Source of the DNA: Archaeoglobus sp. JdFR-22 | Lineage (GTDB): Archaea > Halobacteriota > Archaeoglobi > Archaeoglobales > Archaeoglobaceae | Length of the DNA stretch: 32,887 nt | NCBI GenBank assembly: GCA_002010045.1 | Contig: MTMJ01000049.1 | Coordinates: 1 to 32,887, forward strand | Direction of reading: 5' to 3' | Shown here: piece by piece, positions 24,757 through 32,477 of the stretch | Layout: each line of letters starts with the position of its first letter | How positions within the stretch are numbered: the stretch's first letter is position 1 | The notes under the pieces: generated by a model | What the model was told of the DNA's origin: nothing | The model's database searches: none | Seen by the model: the letters and a program-made list of their open reading frames with translations, nothing else | Translations under genes and position numbers: made by a program

Positions 24757-26511
24757 ATGGAAATTTCAAAGAATGCTCTAAAGGTTCTCGAAAACAGGTA
24801 TTTAAAAAAAGATGAAAAGGGAAATGTCATCGAAACTTTTGAAGAGATGGTATCAAGAGTTGCTGCGACCATATCAGAAATTGATGAAATTTATGGGGCT
24901 GACGAAGAAGAGGTGAGAAAGACTGAAGAGAAATTTTCTCAGATGATAAGAAGTCTCGAATTTTTGCCAAACTCACCCACACTCATGAATGCCGGAACTG
25001 AAATTCCACAGCTCAGTGCCTGCTTTGTTTTGCCTGTAGAGGATTCGATGGAGAGTATCTTTAATGCTGTTAAAAATATGGCAATAATTCAGAAAACTGG
25101 CGGAGGTACTGGAATGGATTTTTCCAGAATTAGACCAAAGGGGGATGTTGTGAAGTCCACAGGAGGTATCGCCTCTGGACCCGTCTCCTTTATGAGAGTT
25201 TTTGACGTTGCCACCGAGATAACAAAACAGGGTGGGAGGCGGAGGGGAGCTAACATGGGGATTCTCAGATATGATCACCCTGATATTGAGAATTTTATCA
25301 CTGCCAAATCAGAGAAAGGAATTCTGGAGAACTTTAACCTGAGCGTTGCTGTGGAAGACAGGTTTATGGAGATGGTAAGGAAATCAGAGGATTACTGGCT
25401 TATCAATCCGAGAAATGGTGATAAAGTAAGAAAAGTAAATGCAATGGAGATCTTTAACCTCATAGTTGATTCGGCGTGGAAGAATGGAGACCCCGGTTTA
25501 ATATTCCTCGATGAGATAAATAGAAAACATCCCCTCCCGGAGAGGATAACCACGACCAATCCCTGCGGCGAAGTCCCACTCCTTCCGTATGAGTCGTGTA
25601 ACCTCGGCTCCATAAACCTTACTAGAATGCTTAAAAAAGGTAGAAATGAGATTGACTATAAAAAGCTGGAAGAAACCGTCAGGAATGCTATACACTTTCT
25701 GGATAATGTCATAGATGCAAACGAGTATCCCCTGCCAGAAATAGAGAAAATAACTAAAATGAACAGGAAGATAGGTCTTGGGGTTATGGGATGGGCAGAA
25801 ACGCTTCTCAGGTTGAAAGTAAAGTATGATTCAAATGAAGCAATCGAGCTTGCTGAAGAACTGATGTCGTTCATCTCAGAAAAAGCCAGACAGAAATCTG
25901 CAGAATTGGGGAAAGAGAGAGGTTCTTTTCCAAACTTTGATAAGAGCGTATGGTACGGGAAATATGAGCATATGAGAAATGCCACAGTCACAACAATTGC
26001 TCCGACAGGAAGCATATCGATAATTGCAGGATGTTCCTCCGGTATTGAGCCTTTATTTGCTATTGCGTATATTAGATATGCCCTGAATGGCAATAAACTT
26101 CTGGAAGTTAATCCTGAATTTGAAGAAGTTGCAAAGGAGGGGAGATTTTACTCGGATGAATTGATGAGAGAGATTTCGAGGAGAGGAACGCTGAAAGATA
26201 TTAACCTGCCCGAAGATATCAGAGAATTGTTCGTGACAGCAATTGACATCAAACAGGAATGGCATGTGAGAATGCAGGCTGCATTTCAGAAATACACAGA
26301 CAATGCTGTTTCAAAGACAGTCAATTTACCAGAAAATGCAAAAAGAGAAGATGTTGAGAAGGTCTTCATCCTTGCCTATGAGCTGAAGTGCAAGGGGATC
26401 ACTGTTTACAGATACGGGAGTAGAGAGAGACAGGTTCTTTACATAAAGGAAGAGGTAAGTGCTGAATCGGAGTATTCTGGTGGCTGTATGTCAAGAGCGT
26501 GCATACTCTGA
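24757..26511 (+). CDS. nrdJ: Class II (adenosylcobalamin-dependent) ribonucleotide reductase, compact form
   Basis: 584 aa reducing ribonucleotides to deoxyribonucleotides. Landmarks: FLPNSPTLMNAG, first redox Cys in QLSACFVLPVEDS (C89), KTGGGTGMDFSRIRPKG, the active centre TTNPCGEVPLLPYESCNLGS (Asn268, Cys270, Glu272, Cys281), and TTIAPTGSISIIAGCSSGIEP. The sequence pattern is the NrdJ (TIGR02504-like) type. There is no N-terminal ATP-cone and no C-terminal zinc-binding tail; the protein ends with GGCMSRACIL, whose Cys pair (C577, C582) probably re-reduces the active site. SD AAGGAGAGG (24743-24751) precedes the ATG. The 3' end is followed by a small remnant (26499-26603). Confidence 0.93.
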   Translation: MEISKNALKVLENRYLKKDEKGNVIETFEEMVSRVAATISEIDEIYGADEEEVRKTEEKFSQMIRSLEFLPNSPTLMNAGTEIPQLSACFVLPVEDSMESIFNAVKNMAIIQKTGGGTGMDFSRIRPKGDVVKSTGGIASGPVSFMRVFDVATEITKQGGRRRGANMGILRYDHPDIENFITAKSEKGILENFNLSVAVEDRFMEMVRKSEDYWLINPRNGDKVRKVNAMEIFNLIVDSAWKNGDPGLIFLDEINRKHPLPERITTTNPCGEVPLLPYESCNLGSINLTRMLKKGRNEIDYKKLEETVRNAIHFLDNVIDANEYPLPEIEKITKMNRKIGLGVMGWAETLLRLKVKYDSNEAIELAEELMSFISEKARQKSAELGKERGSFPNFDKSVWYGKYEHMRNATVTTIAPTGSISIIAGCSSGIEPLFAIAYIRYALNGNKLLEVNPEFEEVAKEGRFYSDELMREISRRGTLKDINLPEDIRELFVTAIDIKQEWHVRMQAAFQKYTDNAVSKTVNLPENAKREDVEKVFILAYELKCKGITVYRYGSRERQVLYIKEEVSAESEYSGGCMSRACIL

Positions 26512-26603
26512 GCCGGTTATCTATCCTGTTATTTCTAATCATCCACTTTTTTGGGGTGCACCTCAGGGAAAAGAAACTATTGCAGAAGTTATCTGAGATG
26601 TGA
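26499..26603 (+). pseudogene. Remnant resembling the membrane-protein tail at 1-84
   Basis: An open frame overlapping the end of nrdJ encodes a hydrophobic segment (LSILLFLIIHFFGV) followed by HLREKKLLQKLSEM and TGA. The tail matches the one at 43-81 (IREKRVLQRLAEM), and the matching DNA continues past the stop (TGAGTTGGYAAG then ACC). The frame has no convincing start or SD, so I read it as the 3' remnant of a duplicated gene or the end of a mobile or recombined segment rather than an active gene. Confidence 0.4.
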
Positions 26604-26623
26604 GTTGGTAAGAACCCTAAAAC

Positions 26624-26634
26624 CTTTTATAATT
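26624..26634 (+). promoter_or_regulatory. TATA box of the GYD protein gene
   Basis: CTTTTATAATT places transcription start near 26655, leaving only 10 to 22 nt of leader before the possible starts. Confidence 0.5.
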
Positions 26635-26676
26635 TAAGAATAGAACCATTACCGGGGTGGTAAAATCAGGTTTGTT

Positions 26677-26940
26677 GTGTTGTCGAGATTGACCGAGGAT
26701 GGTGCAAAAACTGTCAGGGAGAGACCGCAAAGGATTCTCGAGGTAAACAAAGAGCTTGAAACAATGGGTGTCAGGGTTCTCGAACAGTATGCTGTTCTCG
26801 GAGAATATGATTTTGTGAGTATTGTTGAAGCAGAGAGTAACAGCGTGCTTGCAAAAGCGATGCTTGAGCTTGTTTCAAGAGGGACTATTCGCACAATTTC
26901 AATGCCTGCAATACCTGTCGAAGATTTCGCCAAACAGTAA
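26677..26940 (+). CDS. GYD-domain protein (start uncertain)
   Basis: 87 aa from GTG 26677: LSRLTEDGAKTVRERPQRI, then VRVLEQYAVLGEYDFVSIVEAES with the family's GEYD motif, and a closing beta strand GTIRTISMPAIPVEDF. GYD proteins are small ferredoxin-like-fold proteins of unknown function. The frame is open upstream to 26644 and reads KIRFVV before the GTG, which would supply the missing first strand of the fold. The codon where Met is expected is ATC (26665), with GGGGTGGT just before it. Either ATC initiates, or the base is a mutation or sequencing error, or the protein is shortened. It probably stands alone, between nrdJ and rfcS. Confidence 0.8.
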   Translation: MLSRLTEDGAKTVRERPQRILEVNKELETMGVRVLEQYAVLGEYDFVSIVEAESNSVLAKAMLELVSRGTIRTISMPAIPVEDFAKQ

Positions 26941-26954
26941 TCAATTTTGACTAA

Positions 26955-26964
26955 TTTTTTATAC
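26955..26964 (+). promoter_or_regulatory. TATA box of rfcS
   Basis: TTTTTTATAC is centred 25 nt before ATG 26985, predicting a leaderless mRNA. Confidence 0.6.
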
Positions 26965-26984
26965 TGTCTCGTTTTTTCATTTTC

Positions 26985-27980
26985 ATGGATTTCGAAGTAG
27001 AAATCTGGGTCGAAAAATACCGTCCGAGAACTTTAAAAGAGGTTGTTGGGCAGGATGAAGTCATTAGAAGATTGATAAGCTATGCTGAACGCAAAAATGT
27101 TCCCCATCTTCTCTTCGCCGGTCCACCTGGGACGGGAAAAACAGCATCAGCAATAGCTCTTGTGAAAGATATTTTTGGAGAAGACTGGCGTAATAATTTC
27201 ATAGAGATGAATGCCTCAGACGAGAGAGGAATTGATGTTGTGAGGCATAAGATTAAAGAGTTTGCAAGAACTGCCCCGATAAATGCTCCATTTAAAATTA
27301 TTTTTCTTGATGAGGCAGATGCACTAACTCCTGATGCTCAGGCTGCTTTGAGGAGAACAATGGAAAGATATTCCAAAATTTGCCGGTTTATACTGAGTTG
27401 CAATTACGTGAGCAAAATAATTGAGCCCATTCAGAGCAGATGTGCCGTCTTCAAATTCAGGCCAGTCTCTGATGAGGCAATGAAAGAAAGACTCATTCAG
27501 ATATGCCAAATGGAGAAAGTCAGAATAAGTGAAGATGGTCTCAATGCTTTAATCTATGTTTCAGGTGGTGATTTCAGGAAGGCAATAAACGCATTGCAGG
27601 GGGCCGCTTCTCTCGGAGAAGTTAATGCTGATTCAATCTTCCAGATTACCGCAACAGCACAGCCAGAAGAACTGGAAGAATTGCTCGATACAAGTCTAGA
27701 TGGAGATTTTATTGGAGCAAGAAAGAAGCTTGACAGTTTAATGATAGACTATGGAATGTCAGGCGAAGACGTAATTTTCCAGATGTTCAGGCAGATTATC
27801 GCATCTGGCTTTGACGAGAAGCTCAAGGCACATTTAATTGAGAGGCTGGGGGAAATCGACTTCAGGCTTACCGAGGGGGCACATGATAGGCTTCAGCTCA
27901 GCTCATACCTTGCTTATCTTTCTCTCCTTGGACAGAAGAAGAAAAAAGTCAGTCAACAGGCTCAAAGTAAACAATCGTAA
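26985..27980 (+). CDS. rfcS: Replication factor C small subunit (clamp loader)
   Basis: 331 aa. RFC boxes in order: WVEKYRPRTLKEVVGQ, Walker A LLFAGPPGTGKTASA (about 43-57), NASDERGIDVVR, Walker B IIFLDEADALT, sensor 1 FILSCNY, arginine-finger SRC box IQSRCAVFKF, and sensor 2 GGDFRKAINALQG. The C-terminal collar domain is present and ends in a Lys/Gln-rich tail. It is the AAA+ subunit that loads PCNA with the large RFC subunit, which is not in the window. No intein interrupts the P-loop. The last 32 bases overlap the convergent ASCH gene. Confidence 0.97.
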   Translation: MDFEVEIWVEKYRPRTLKEVVGQDEVIRRLISYAERKNVPHLLFAGPPGTGKTASAIALVKDIFGEDWRNNFIEMNASDERGIDVVRHKIKEFARTAPINAPFKIIFLDEADALTPDAQAALRRTMERYSKICRFILSCNYVSKIIEPIQSRCAVFKFRPVSDEAMKERLIQICQMEKVRISEDGLNALIYVSGGDFRKAINALQGAASLGEVNADSIFQITATAQPEELEELLDTSLDGDFIGARKKLDSLMIDYGMSGEDVIFQMFRQIIASGFDEKLKAHLIERLGEIDFRLTEGAHDRLQLSSYLAYLSLLGQKKKKVSQQAQSKQS

Positions 27981-28254
27981 TAAAGTCATCATCTTCTAAA
28001 CTTCCGTAAATCCTCCTCAGAGCTGTCTTCAGCTCATCAACACTCTCAAAACCATCTTCAATTGCATCCTTTTCTTTCAACTGCCCTACTCTCTTTACGA
28101 GCACTTTATTGATTCTAACTTTCGTAAAGGCCTCTCCTTCGCATGTCAGCTCTGCAATCCCGGAGTAGTTTCGTATGCCCTTTCTTACGGTCGTCCTCTT
28201 CGTTCCAGCAAGAATTTGAGCAACATACTCAGCATCAAAGTTAATCCTGTCCAT
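27949..28254 (-). CDS. ASCH-domain protein, possible ac4C hydrolase or RNA reader
   Basis: 101 aa from ATG 28254, chosen because GGGTGGT lies a few bases upstream; the longer frame reaches into tmcA. It has the ASCH signature ILAGTKRTTVRKG, and the strand-helix pattern continues as FESVDELKTALRRIYG. Escherichia coli YqfB, an ASCH protein of about the same size, hydrolyses N4-acetylcytidine using a Lys and Thr in the equivalent ILAGxK..T.R motif; both residues are present here (K and second T of GTKRTT). The gene starts 14 bases after tmcA, which makes N4-acetylcytidine in RNA, so a role in ac4C removal, salvage or recognition is a reasonable inference. Confidence 0.82.
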   Translation of the reverse strand: MDRINFDAEYVAQILAGTKRTTVRKGIRNYSGIAELTCEGEAFTKVRINKVLVKRVGQLKEKDAIEDGFESVDELKTALRRIYGSLEDDDFITIVYFEPVD

Positions 28255-28268
28255 ACGACCACCCAGAG

Positions 28269-30512
28269 CTAACTGCCAAACCACTCAATTATTTTTTTCA
28301 AGGAGTTCTGCAGCAGTGTGTACTGGTTTTTAACCTCCCTCCACTTCTTTAGCTGAAGCACTTTGCCAACAACTATCTTATCTTCCAGTTCGCCAATTTC
28401 AGTTCTGTTTACTCTGGAATAATAGTATTTTACAACAGGCCTGAAGATATCCGAGACATATTCATACAGACTCAAACCATCGAAGTACTTTTCAAGTCTG
28501 CGAAAATCAGATTCGCTCAGCTTTGGCTTTGGCACTGAAGCACTTTTTGTGATTGTTCTCAGCAACTTTACAGCAATCTCTGTCTCAACATCTTTAAGCT
28601 CGTCCGCCAGATACTCAATCAATCTCTTTGTAAATTCGGAGTTAATACGATTGACAGTTACACCAGTTTTTTTGCTAAGTGGTTTTATGACTATAAGAGT
28701 GTGCTCTCCCGATACTTCACTTCTGCTGGGAGTAATGTGCACTGGCAGGAAACCGTTTTTAGTCCAGAAATTCAGCAAATCATATGAAACTCCAAAACCT
28801 GAGCCTATCCAGTCCATTTTCTCTCTCTTTGCCCATCTCTCGATCTCTCCGAGTGCAAAACTGCCTATTCCTCTACCTGTAATCGATGGATGAGTGGCAA
28901 TTCTTACGATTCTCAAACCCTTTAGCCTTGGAAACTCCTCTTCGTAATAGTGTTTTACGATAAGATCCGGGATAATCTGTCCCTTGGGCCTGTGACCATC
29001 AATTAATTTTTGAATAAAGTTCTCATCCATATCCCCTTCAACTGCAACCTGCAAGGAACAGACAGTCTTTCCATTCAGAACCACTCTGAAAGGAAGATGG
29101 TTGGGAAAATCAGAGAGTACAAGAAGGTCTGAGGGTCTATTGCGGTAGTGCGCAAGCACATAAATTCCAAAATATTCTCTTAACAGCTTTTCATCCGACA
29201 TCAGTCTGTCTTTGTCAATCAATTCGAATTCCATTCTTTTTTCATGCATCTTTCTAATATCTTCTTCACCAATCTCTACTGGCTGCGCATCAAGTAAAAG
29301 AACGTCATAGAGCCATCTCTCAATCGGGTCGTGTTTACCATATCTTATCGGCTCGTCAAGATGGATTCTTTCGACTTCAATATCCTCACTCTCAAGCTTT
29401 CGCAAAAACCTGTAAATTCCTCTGCCCGTTCCCTCATATCCGTGTATTGTGGAAGAGAAAACGGTATATCTGATATCCTCCGTAATCCTGTGAAGTATAT
29501 TTACGTCTATACCCGCAGCTTCATCAACTATGATTACATCCGCATACTCTTTCTCCATCAATGCTCTTCCCGGAATCGTGTATTCAATTCTTGCGAACTT
29601 GCTGTTCAGAACCGTGATAAGACCACGTGTTTCTCTCGTTTTAAATTCACTCATTCCCTGTCTGACCATGGCTTTTTTCAGGAACTTGAAGTATGTCTGT
29701 ATGGATTCAGGACTCGGTGCAACAAGCATGATTCTCACAGGTCGTTTCAGAACCCTGTGCATTCTCGATATGAGGTATGGGGTCACAATACCAAGAACAG
29801 CGGTTTTGCCCCTTCCTCTGTCTGCGGTGATTATTACAGACTTTTTTTCCTTTTCTCTGGTAAAATAACCCTCAAATAACTCAAGAACTCTTATCTGATC
29901 CTGCGTTGCACACAGCTTGTAGAGCTTCTTTTTTATTTCCTCCCCTTCTGGAATGTTTAATTCTTCTCTCGACTCAGGAATTTCCTTAAACGTGTATCTT
30001 TTGATAAGTCTATCCTCCCCGACATCATATATTATGACCCCATCTGATTCCAGTGTCTGTGAAATAAATCTGCGGTTGAATCTTGGGGTTAAATTCCTGT
30101 GCTCGGATAGCTCCATCTCCCATTTACCAATCAGGTTGTTCCACCTCATCAGCTCCGGCGAGATTATCAGAACCAATCCACCTCCGGAAACTGTTTCGAT
30201 AATAATTCCGAGGTCATTTGGATTGAAACCCTCCGTCAAATCAAGAACGAGTGAAGAATACGTTTGACCGAGGATTTTTGAGCAATCCTTATAATGAATG
30301 AATTTTCCGTCAAGAAATCTCGAGGAAGCTTCAAGGAAACCTGACCTCCCCACTGTAAGTATGTTATCGAATGACAGCCTGTCAAAAATAGCTTTTGAAA
30401 TTTTGAACACCTCATCAGTTAATCCAGAAGAACATAATACAGTGATGAATCTGTGTCTGTTCTTTTTAGCAATTTTTGAAGCAAAAGTAATTTCATCGAG
30501 CAGTTGATTCAT
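28269..30512 (-). CDS. tmcA: tRNA(Met)/RNA cytidine N4-acetyltransferase TmcA
   Basis: 747 aa, full family length. An N-terminal domain is followed by a RecD-like helicase: Walker A ITADRGRGKTA (about 228-238), Walker B VIIVDEAAG (about 326-334). A GNAT acetyltransferase domain (about 450-610) has the acetyl-CoA loop RIATHPSITGRGIGSFAL, and a C-terminal helical tail contacts RNA. It makes N4-acetylcytidine in RNA from acetyl-CoA with ATP or GTP hydrolysis. In archaea this family can modify rRNA and mRNA widely as well as tRNA. TATA-like TTATTTTAT about 25-30 nt before the ATG suggests a leaderless operon, with the ASCH gene second. Confidence 0.95.
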   Translation of the reverse strand: MNQLLDEITFASKIAKKNRHRFITVLCSSGLTDEVFKISKAIFDRLSFDNILTVGRSGFLEASSRFLDGKFIHYKDCSKILGQTYSSLVLDLTEGFNPNDLGIIIETVSGGGLVLIISPELMRWNNLIGKWEMELSEHRNLTPRFNRRFISQTLESDGVIIYDVGEDRLIKRYTFKEIPESREELNIPEGEEIKKKLYKLCATQDQIRVLELFEGYFTREKEKKSVIITADRGRGKTAVLGIVTPYLISRMHRVLKRPVRIMLVAPSPESIQTYFKFLKKAMVRQGMSEFKTRETRGLITVLNSKFARIEYTIPGRALMEKEYADVIIVDEAAGIDVNILHRITEDIRYTVFSSTIHGYEGTGRGIYRFLRKLESEDIEVERIHLDEPIRYGKHDPIERWLYDVLLLDAQPVEIGEEDIRKMHEKRMEFELIDKDRLMSDEKLLREYFGIYVLAHYRNRPSDLLVLSDFPNHLPFRVVLNGKTVCSLQVAVEGDMDENFIQKLIDGHRPKGQIIPDLIVKHYYEEEFPRLKGLRIVRIATHPSITGRGIGSFALGEIERWAKREKMDWIGSGFGVSYDLLNFWTKNGFLPVHITPSRSEVSGEHTLIVIKPLSKKTGVTVNRINSEFTKRLIEYLADELKDVETEIAVKLLRTITKSASVPKPKLSESDFRRLEKYFDGLSLYEYVSDIFRPVVKYYYSRVNRTEIGELEDKIVVGKVLQLKKWREVKNQYTLLQNSLKKIIEWFGS

Positions 30513-30590
30513 TCTGCTTCAAAGTATAGCTAAGGATAAAATAATTTTTGATTCCACATTCTTTAAACTGAATCTGCAGATGGTTCCGGT

Positions 30591-30818
30591 TCACTGATTA
30601 TTTTTTAAAGCAGCATCTTTTGCTTTTTCTCCGTTCATACTGGAATTGATACTCTCAAGGACGCAGTTCTCAACATATCTGTTGATTTCGTTACCGGTCT
30701 CATCACAAAAATCTTTTAAGAGATTATATAGTTCTTCAGAAATTTTAACGTAAACTCCAACCTTATCGACGTTTCTGAGTTTCTTATGATTAGCATTTTC
30801 ATGTGTCCTGACCCTCAT
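30591..30818 (-). CDS. Ribbon-helix-helix-like small regulator
   Basis: 75 aa from ATG 30818. After a basic start (RVRTHENANHKKLRNVD) comes VGVYVKISEELYNLLKDFCDETGNEINRYVENCVLESI: one strand, then two helices with a turn, the layout of MetJ/Arc/CopG DNA-binding proteins. The tail (SSMNGEKAKDAALKNNQ) is polar. A TATA box lies at about 30857-30869 on the minus strand, with two 8-bp direct repeats between it and the start. It diverges from glycerate kinase and is downstream of nothing on its strand, so I infer a local transcription regulator, possibly self-repressed. The family is by pattern only. Confidence 0.65.
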   Translation of the reverse strand: MRVRTHENANHKKLRNVDKVGVYVKISEELYNLLKDFCDETGNEINRYVENCVLESINSSMNGEKAKDAALKNNQ

Positions 30819-30832
30819 CAATGTATCATCTG

Positions 30833-30854
30833 TAGGATTAATTACTTAGGATTA
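30833..30854 (-). promoter_or_regulatory. Direct repeats (TAGGATTA) at the regulator's transcription start
   Basis: TAGGATTA occurs at 30833-30840 and again at 30847-30854 (plus-strand reading), a 14-bp period. The TATA box (minus-strand CATATAAATTAAG, 30869-30857) predicts transcription start near 30837, inside the repeats, as expected for an operator. Confidence 0.45.
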
Positions 30855-30963
30855 TCTTAATTTATATGATGATGTGAGACAGACCGGGAACAATAACCGT
30901 TTTTTACTCACTCAATCAAAATTAAAACAGAATGAGCCTTTTAAAATAGACAAAAGGGCAAAA

Positions 30964-30976
30964 TATTATTAAATTT
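30964..30976 (+). promoter_or_regulatory. TATA box of the glycerate kinase gene
   Basis: ATTATTAAATTTG is centred about 25 nt before ATG 30995, so the transcript is probably leaderless. Confidence 0.5.
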
Positions 30977-30994
30977 GTGTGAAAAATTAATAAT

Positions 30995-32386
30995 ATGGCT
31001 GGTTTTAGGAGGGATGGTGGGGAAATACAGTATCCCAGTAAATCAATAATAAAAAATAAAGGGGAGTTATCCACCACCAGATTGAGAAAAATAGCTCTTG
31101 AGATTATTGAATCCGGGATAGAGAGGGTTCTGCCCTCAAATATTATTCAGGAATCTGTGAAATATGACTCAAAGAGAAGAATCCTGTTCGTTATGGGGGA
31201 TAAATTCGAGATTGGTGGGAGAATATTTATCATCGGAGGTGGAAAAGCATCTGGACTGATGGCAGAAACTTTTGAGAAGATCGTAAACTCAGATATCGCC
31301 GCTGGATACATAAACTGTGTGGATACAGAATACAGTACTGAAAAAATAAAGATACTGAAAGCATCTCATCCAGTTCCGAATCAAAATGGTGTAGAAGGTG
31401 TGAAAAAAATGCTTGCTCTCAAGAACGAATACCGCATAGATGCTAACGATGTTATAATCTGTCTGATTTCCGGTGGTGGTTCAGCCTTAATGCCATATCC
31501 TGCTGAAGGTGTAAGTTTAGAGGATAAACAAGAAACTACAAAGCTGTTACTGAATTGCGGGGCTGAAATTGAGGAAATAAATACAGTCAGAAAACATCTG
31601 TCGAGAGTTAAAGGAGGGCAGCTGGGCAGACATTTTTCGCCCTCAAGAGTAATCTCACTTATCATTTCAGATGTGATTGGCAATAAGCTTGACGTAATAG
31701 CCTCCGGTTTGACAACCCCTGACCTGTCAACTTTTTCGAATGCCCTTGCCATTCTGAAAAAATACGGTTTAATTGACAGTGTCCCTGAGAATGTTATTGA
31801 ACATCTACGAAAAGGTGATTCAGGTTACATTCCTGAAACTCCAAAATCACTGGATAACTGCAAAAATTATATTATTGGTGACCTCAAGATGGCGCTTGAC
31901 GCAATGAAGGAAAAATCAGTCCAGTATGGTTTAAATCCCGTAATTGTTACTTCTGAACAGAAAGGTGAGACTACTGAGGTTGCAAGAATGAGGGCTAAAG
32001 AGATTAAGGAAGGGAAATACAGTAAATTCGATGTAATTCTTCTTGGCGGGGAAACAACACCTGTACTGCCCGAAAATCATGGTGAAGGGGGCAGGAATCA
32101 GCATTATGTTGCTGTGTCCATGATAGAATTTGAGAAGTATGCAGATAGGTGGGTTATTGCAAGCGCTGGAACAGATGGTTCTGATTTTACACATGAATAT
32201 GCCGGGGCTATAGCAGATAGAAGTTCTGTCTCAGTTCTGGAAGAAAAAGGTCTGAATGCTATAGAATACATCGAAAGATACGATAGTAACACTCTACTAA
32301 GAAAAATAGGTAGAAGTCTCATAGTAACAGGTAATACCGGAACTAATGTTGGAGACGTTATTGTATATATTTTTCAGCAAAAATGA
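30995..32386 (+). CDS. Glycerate 2-kinase, MOFRL family
   Basis: 463 aa. N-terminal kinase domain: IFIIGGGKASGLMAETFEKI, CLISGGGSALMPYPAEGVSL, INTVRKHLSRVKGGQL. C-terminal MOFRL domain: VILLGGETTPVLPENHGEGGRNQHYV and WVIASAGTDGSDFTHEYAGAIAD. It phosphorylates D-glycerate at C2 to 2-phosphoglycerate, feeding glycolysis. About 25 residues at the N-terminus (AGFRRDGGEIQYPSKSIIKN) extend beyond the usual start but lie after a TATA box at leaderless distance. The next gene, 92 bases on, is a GH38 alpha-mannosidase, which suggests that the glycerate may come from mannosylglycerate. Confidence 0.9.
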   Translation: MAGFRRDGGEIQYPSKSIIKNKGELSTTRLRKIALEIIESGIERVLPSNIIQESVKYDSKRRILFVMGDKFEIGGRIFIIGGGKASGLMAETFEKIVNSDIAAGYINCVDTEYSTEKIKILKASHPVPNQNGVEGVKKMLALKNEYRIDANDVIICLISGGGSALMPYPAEGVSLEDKQETTKLLLNCGAEIEEINTVRKHLSRVKGGQLGRHFSPSRVISLIISDVIGNKLDVIASGLTTPDLSTFSNALAILKKYGLIDSVPENVIEHLRKGDSGYIPETPKSLDNCKNYIIGDLKMALDAMKEKSVQYGLNPVIVTSEQKGETTEVARMRAKEIKEGKYSKFDVILLGGETTPVLPENHGEGGRNQHYVAVSMIEFEKYADRWVIASAGTDGSDFTHEYAGAIADRSSVSVLEEKGLNAIEYIERYDSNTLLRKIGRSLIVTGNTGTNVGDVIVYIFQQK

Positions 32387-32444
32387 ACAGATGCGTATGA
32401 GATACGATTGGTTAATTTAATATCGTCAATGATTATTATACTGC

Positions 32445-32466
32445 AAAATTTAAATACTTAAATTTT
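32445..32466. promoter_or_regulatory. Perfect inverted repeat over the mannosidase TATA region
   Basis: AAAATTTAA (32445-32453), spacer ATAC, TTAAATTTT (32458-32466). The repeat covers the TATA element ATTTAAATAC centred 25 nt before ATG 32478, so a bound dimeric regulator would block transcription. AT-rich DNA can give such repeats by chance. Confidence 0.4.
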
Positions 32467-32477
32467 AAAGAAAATAT

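Noticed and set aside
30865-30940. ATGATGA resembling a C box of a C/D guide RNA
   Set aside because: No CTGA D box at suitable distance and no C'/D' pair.
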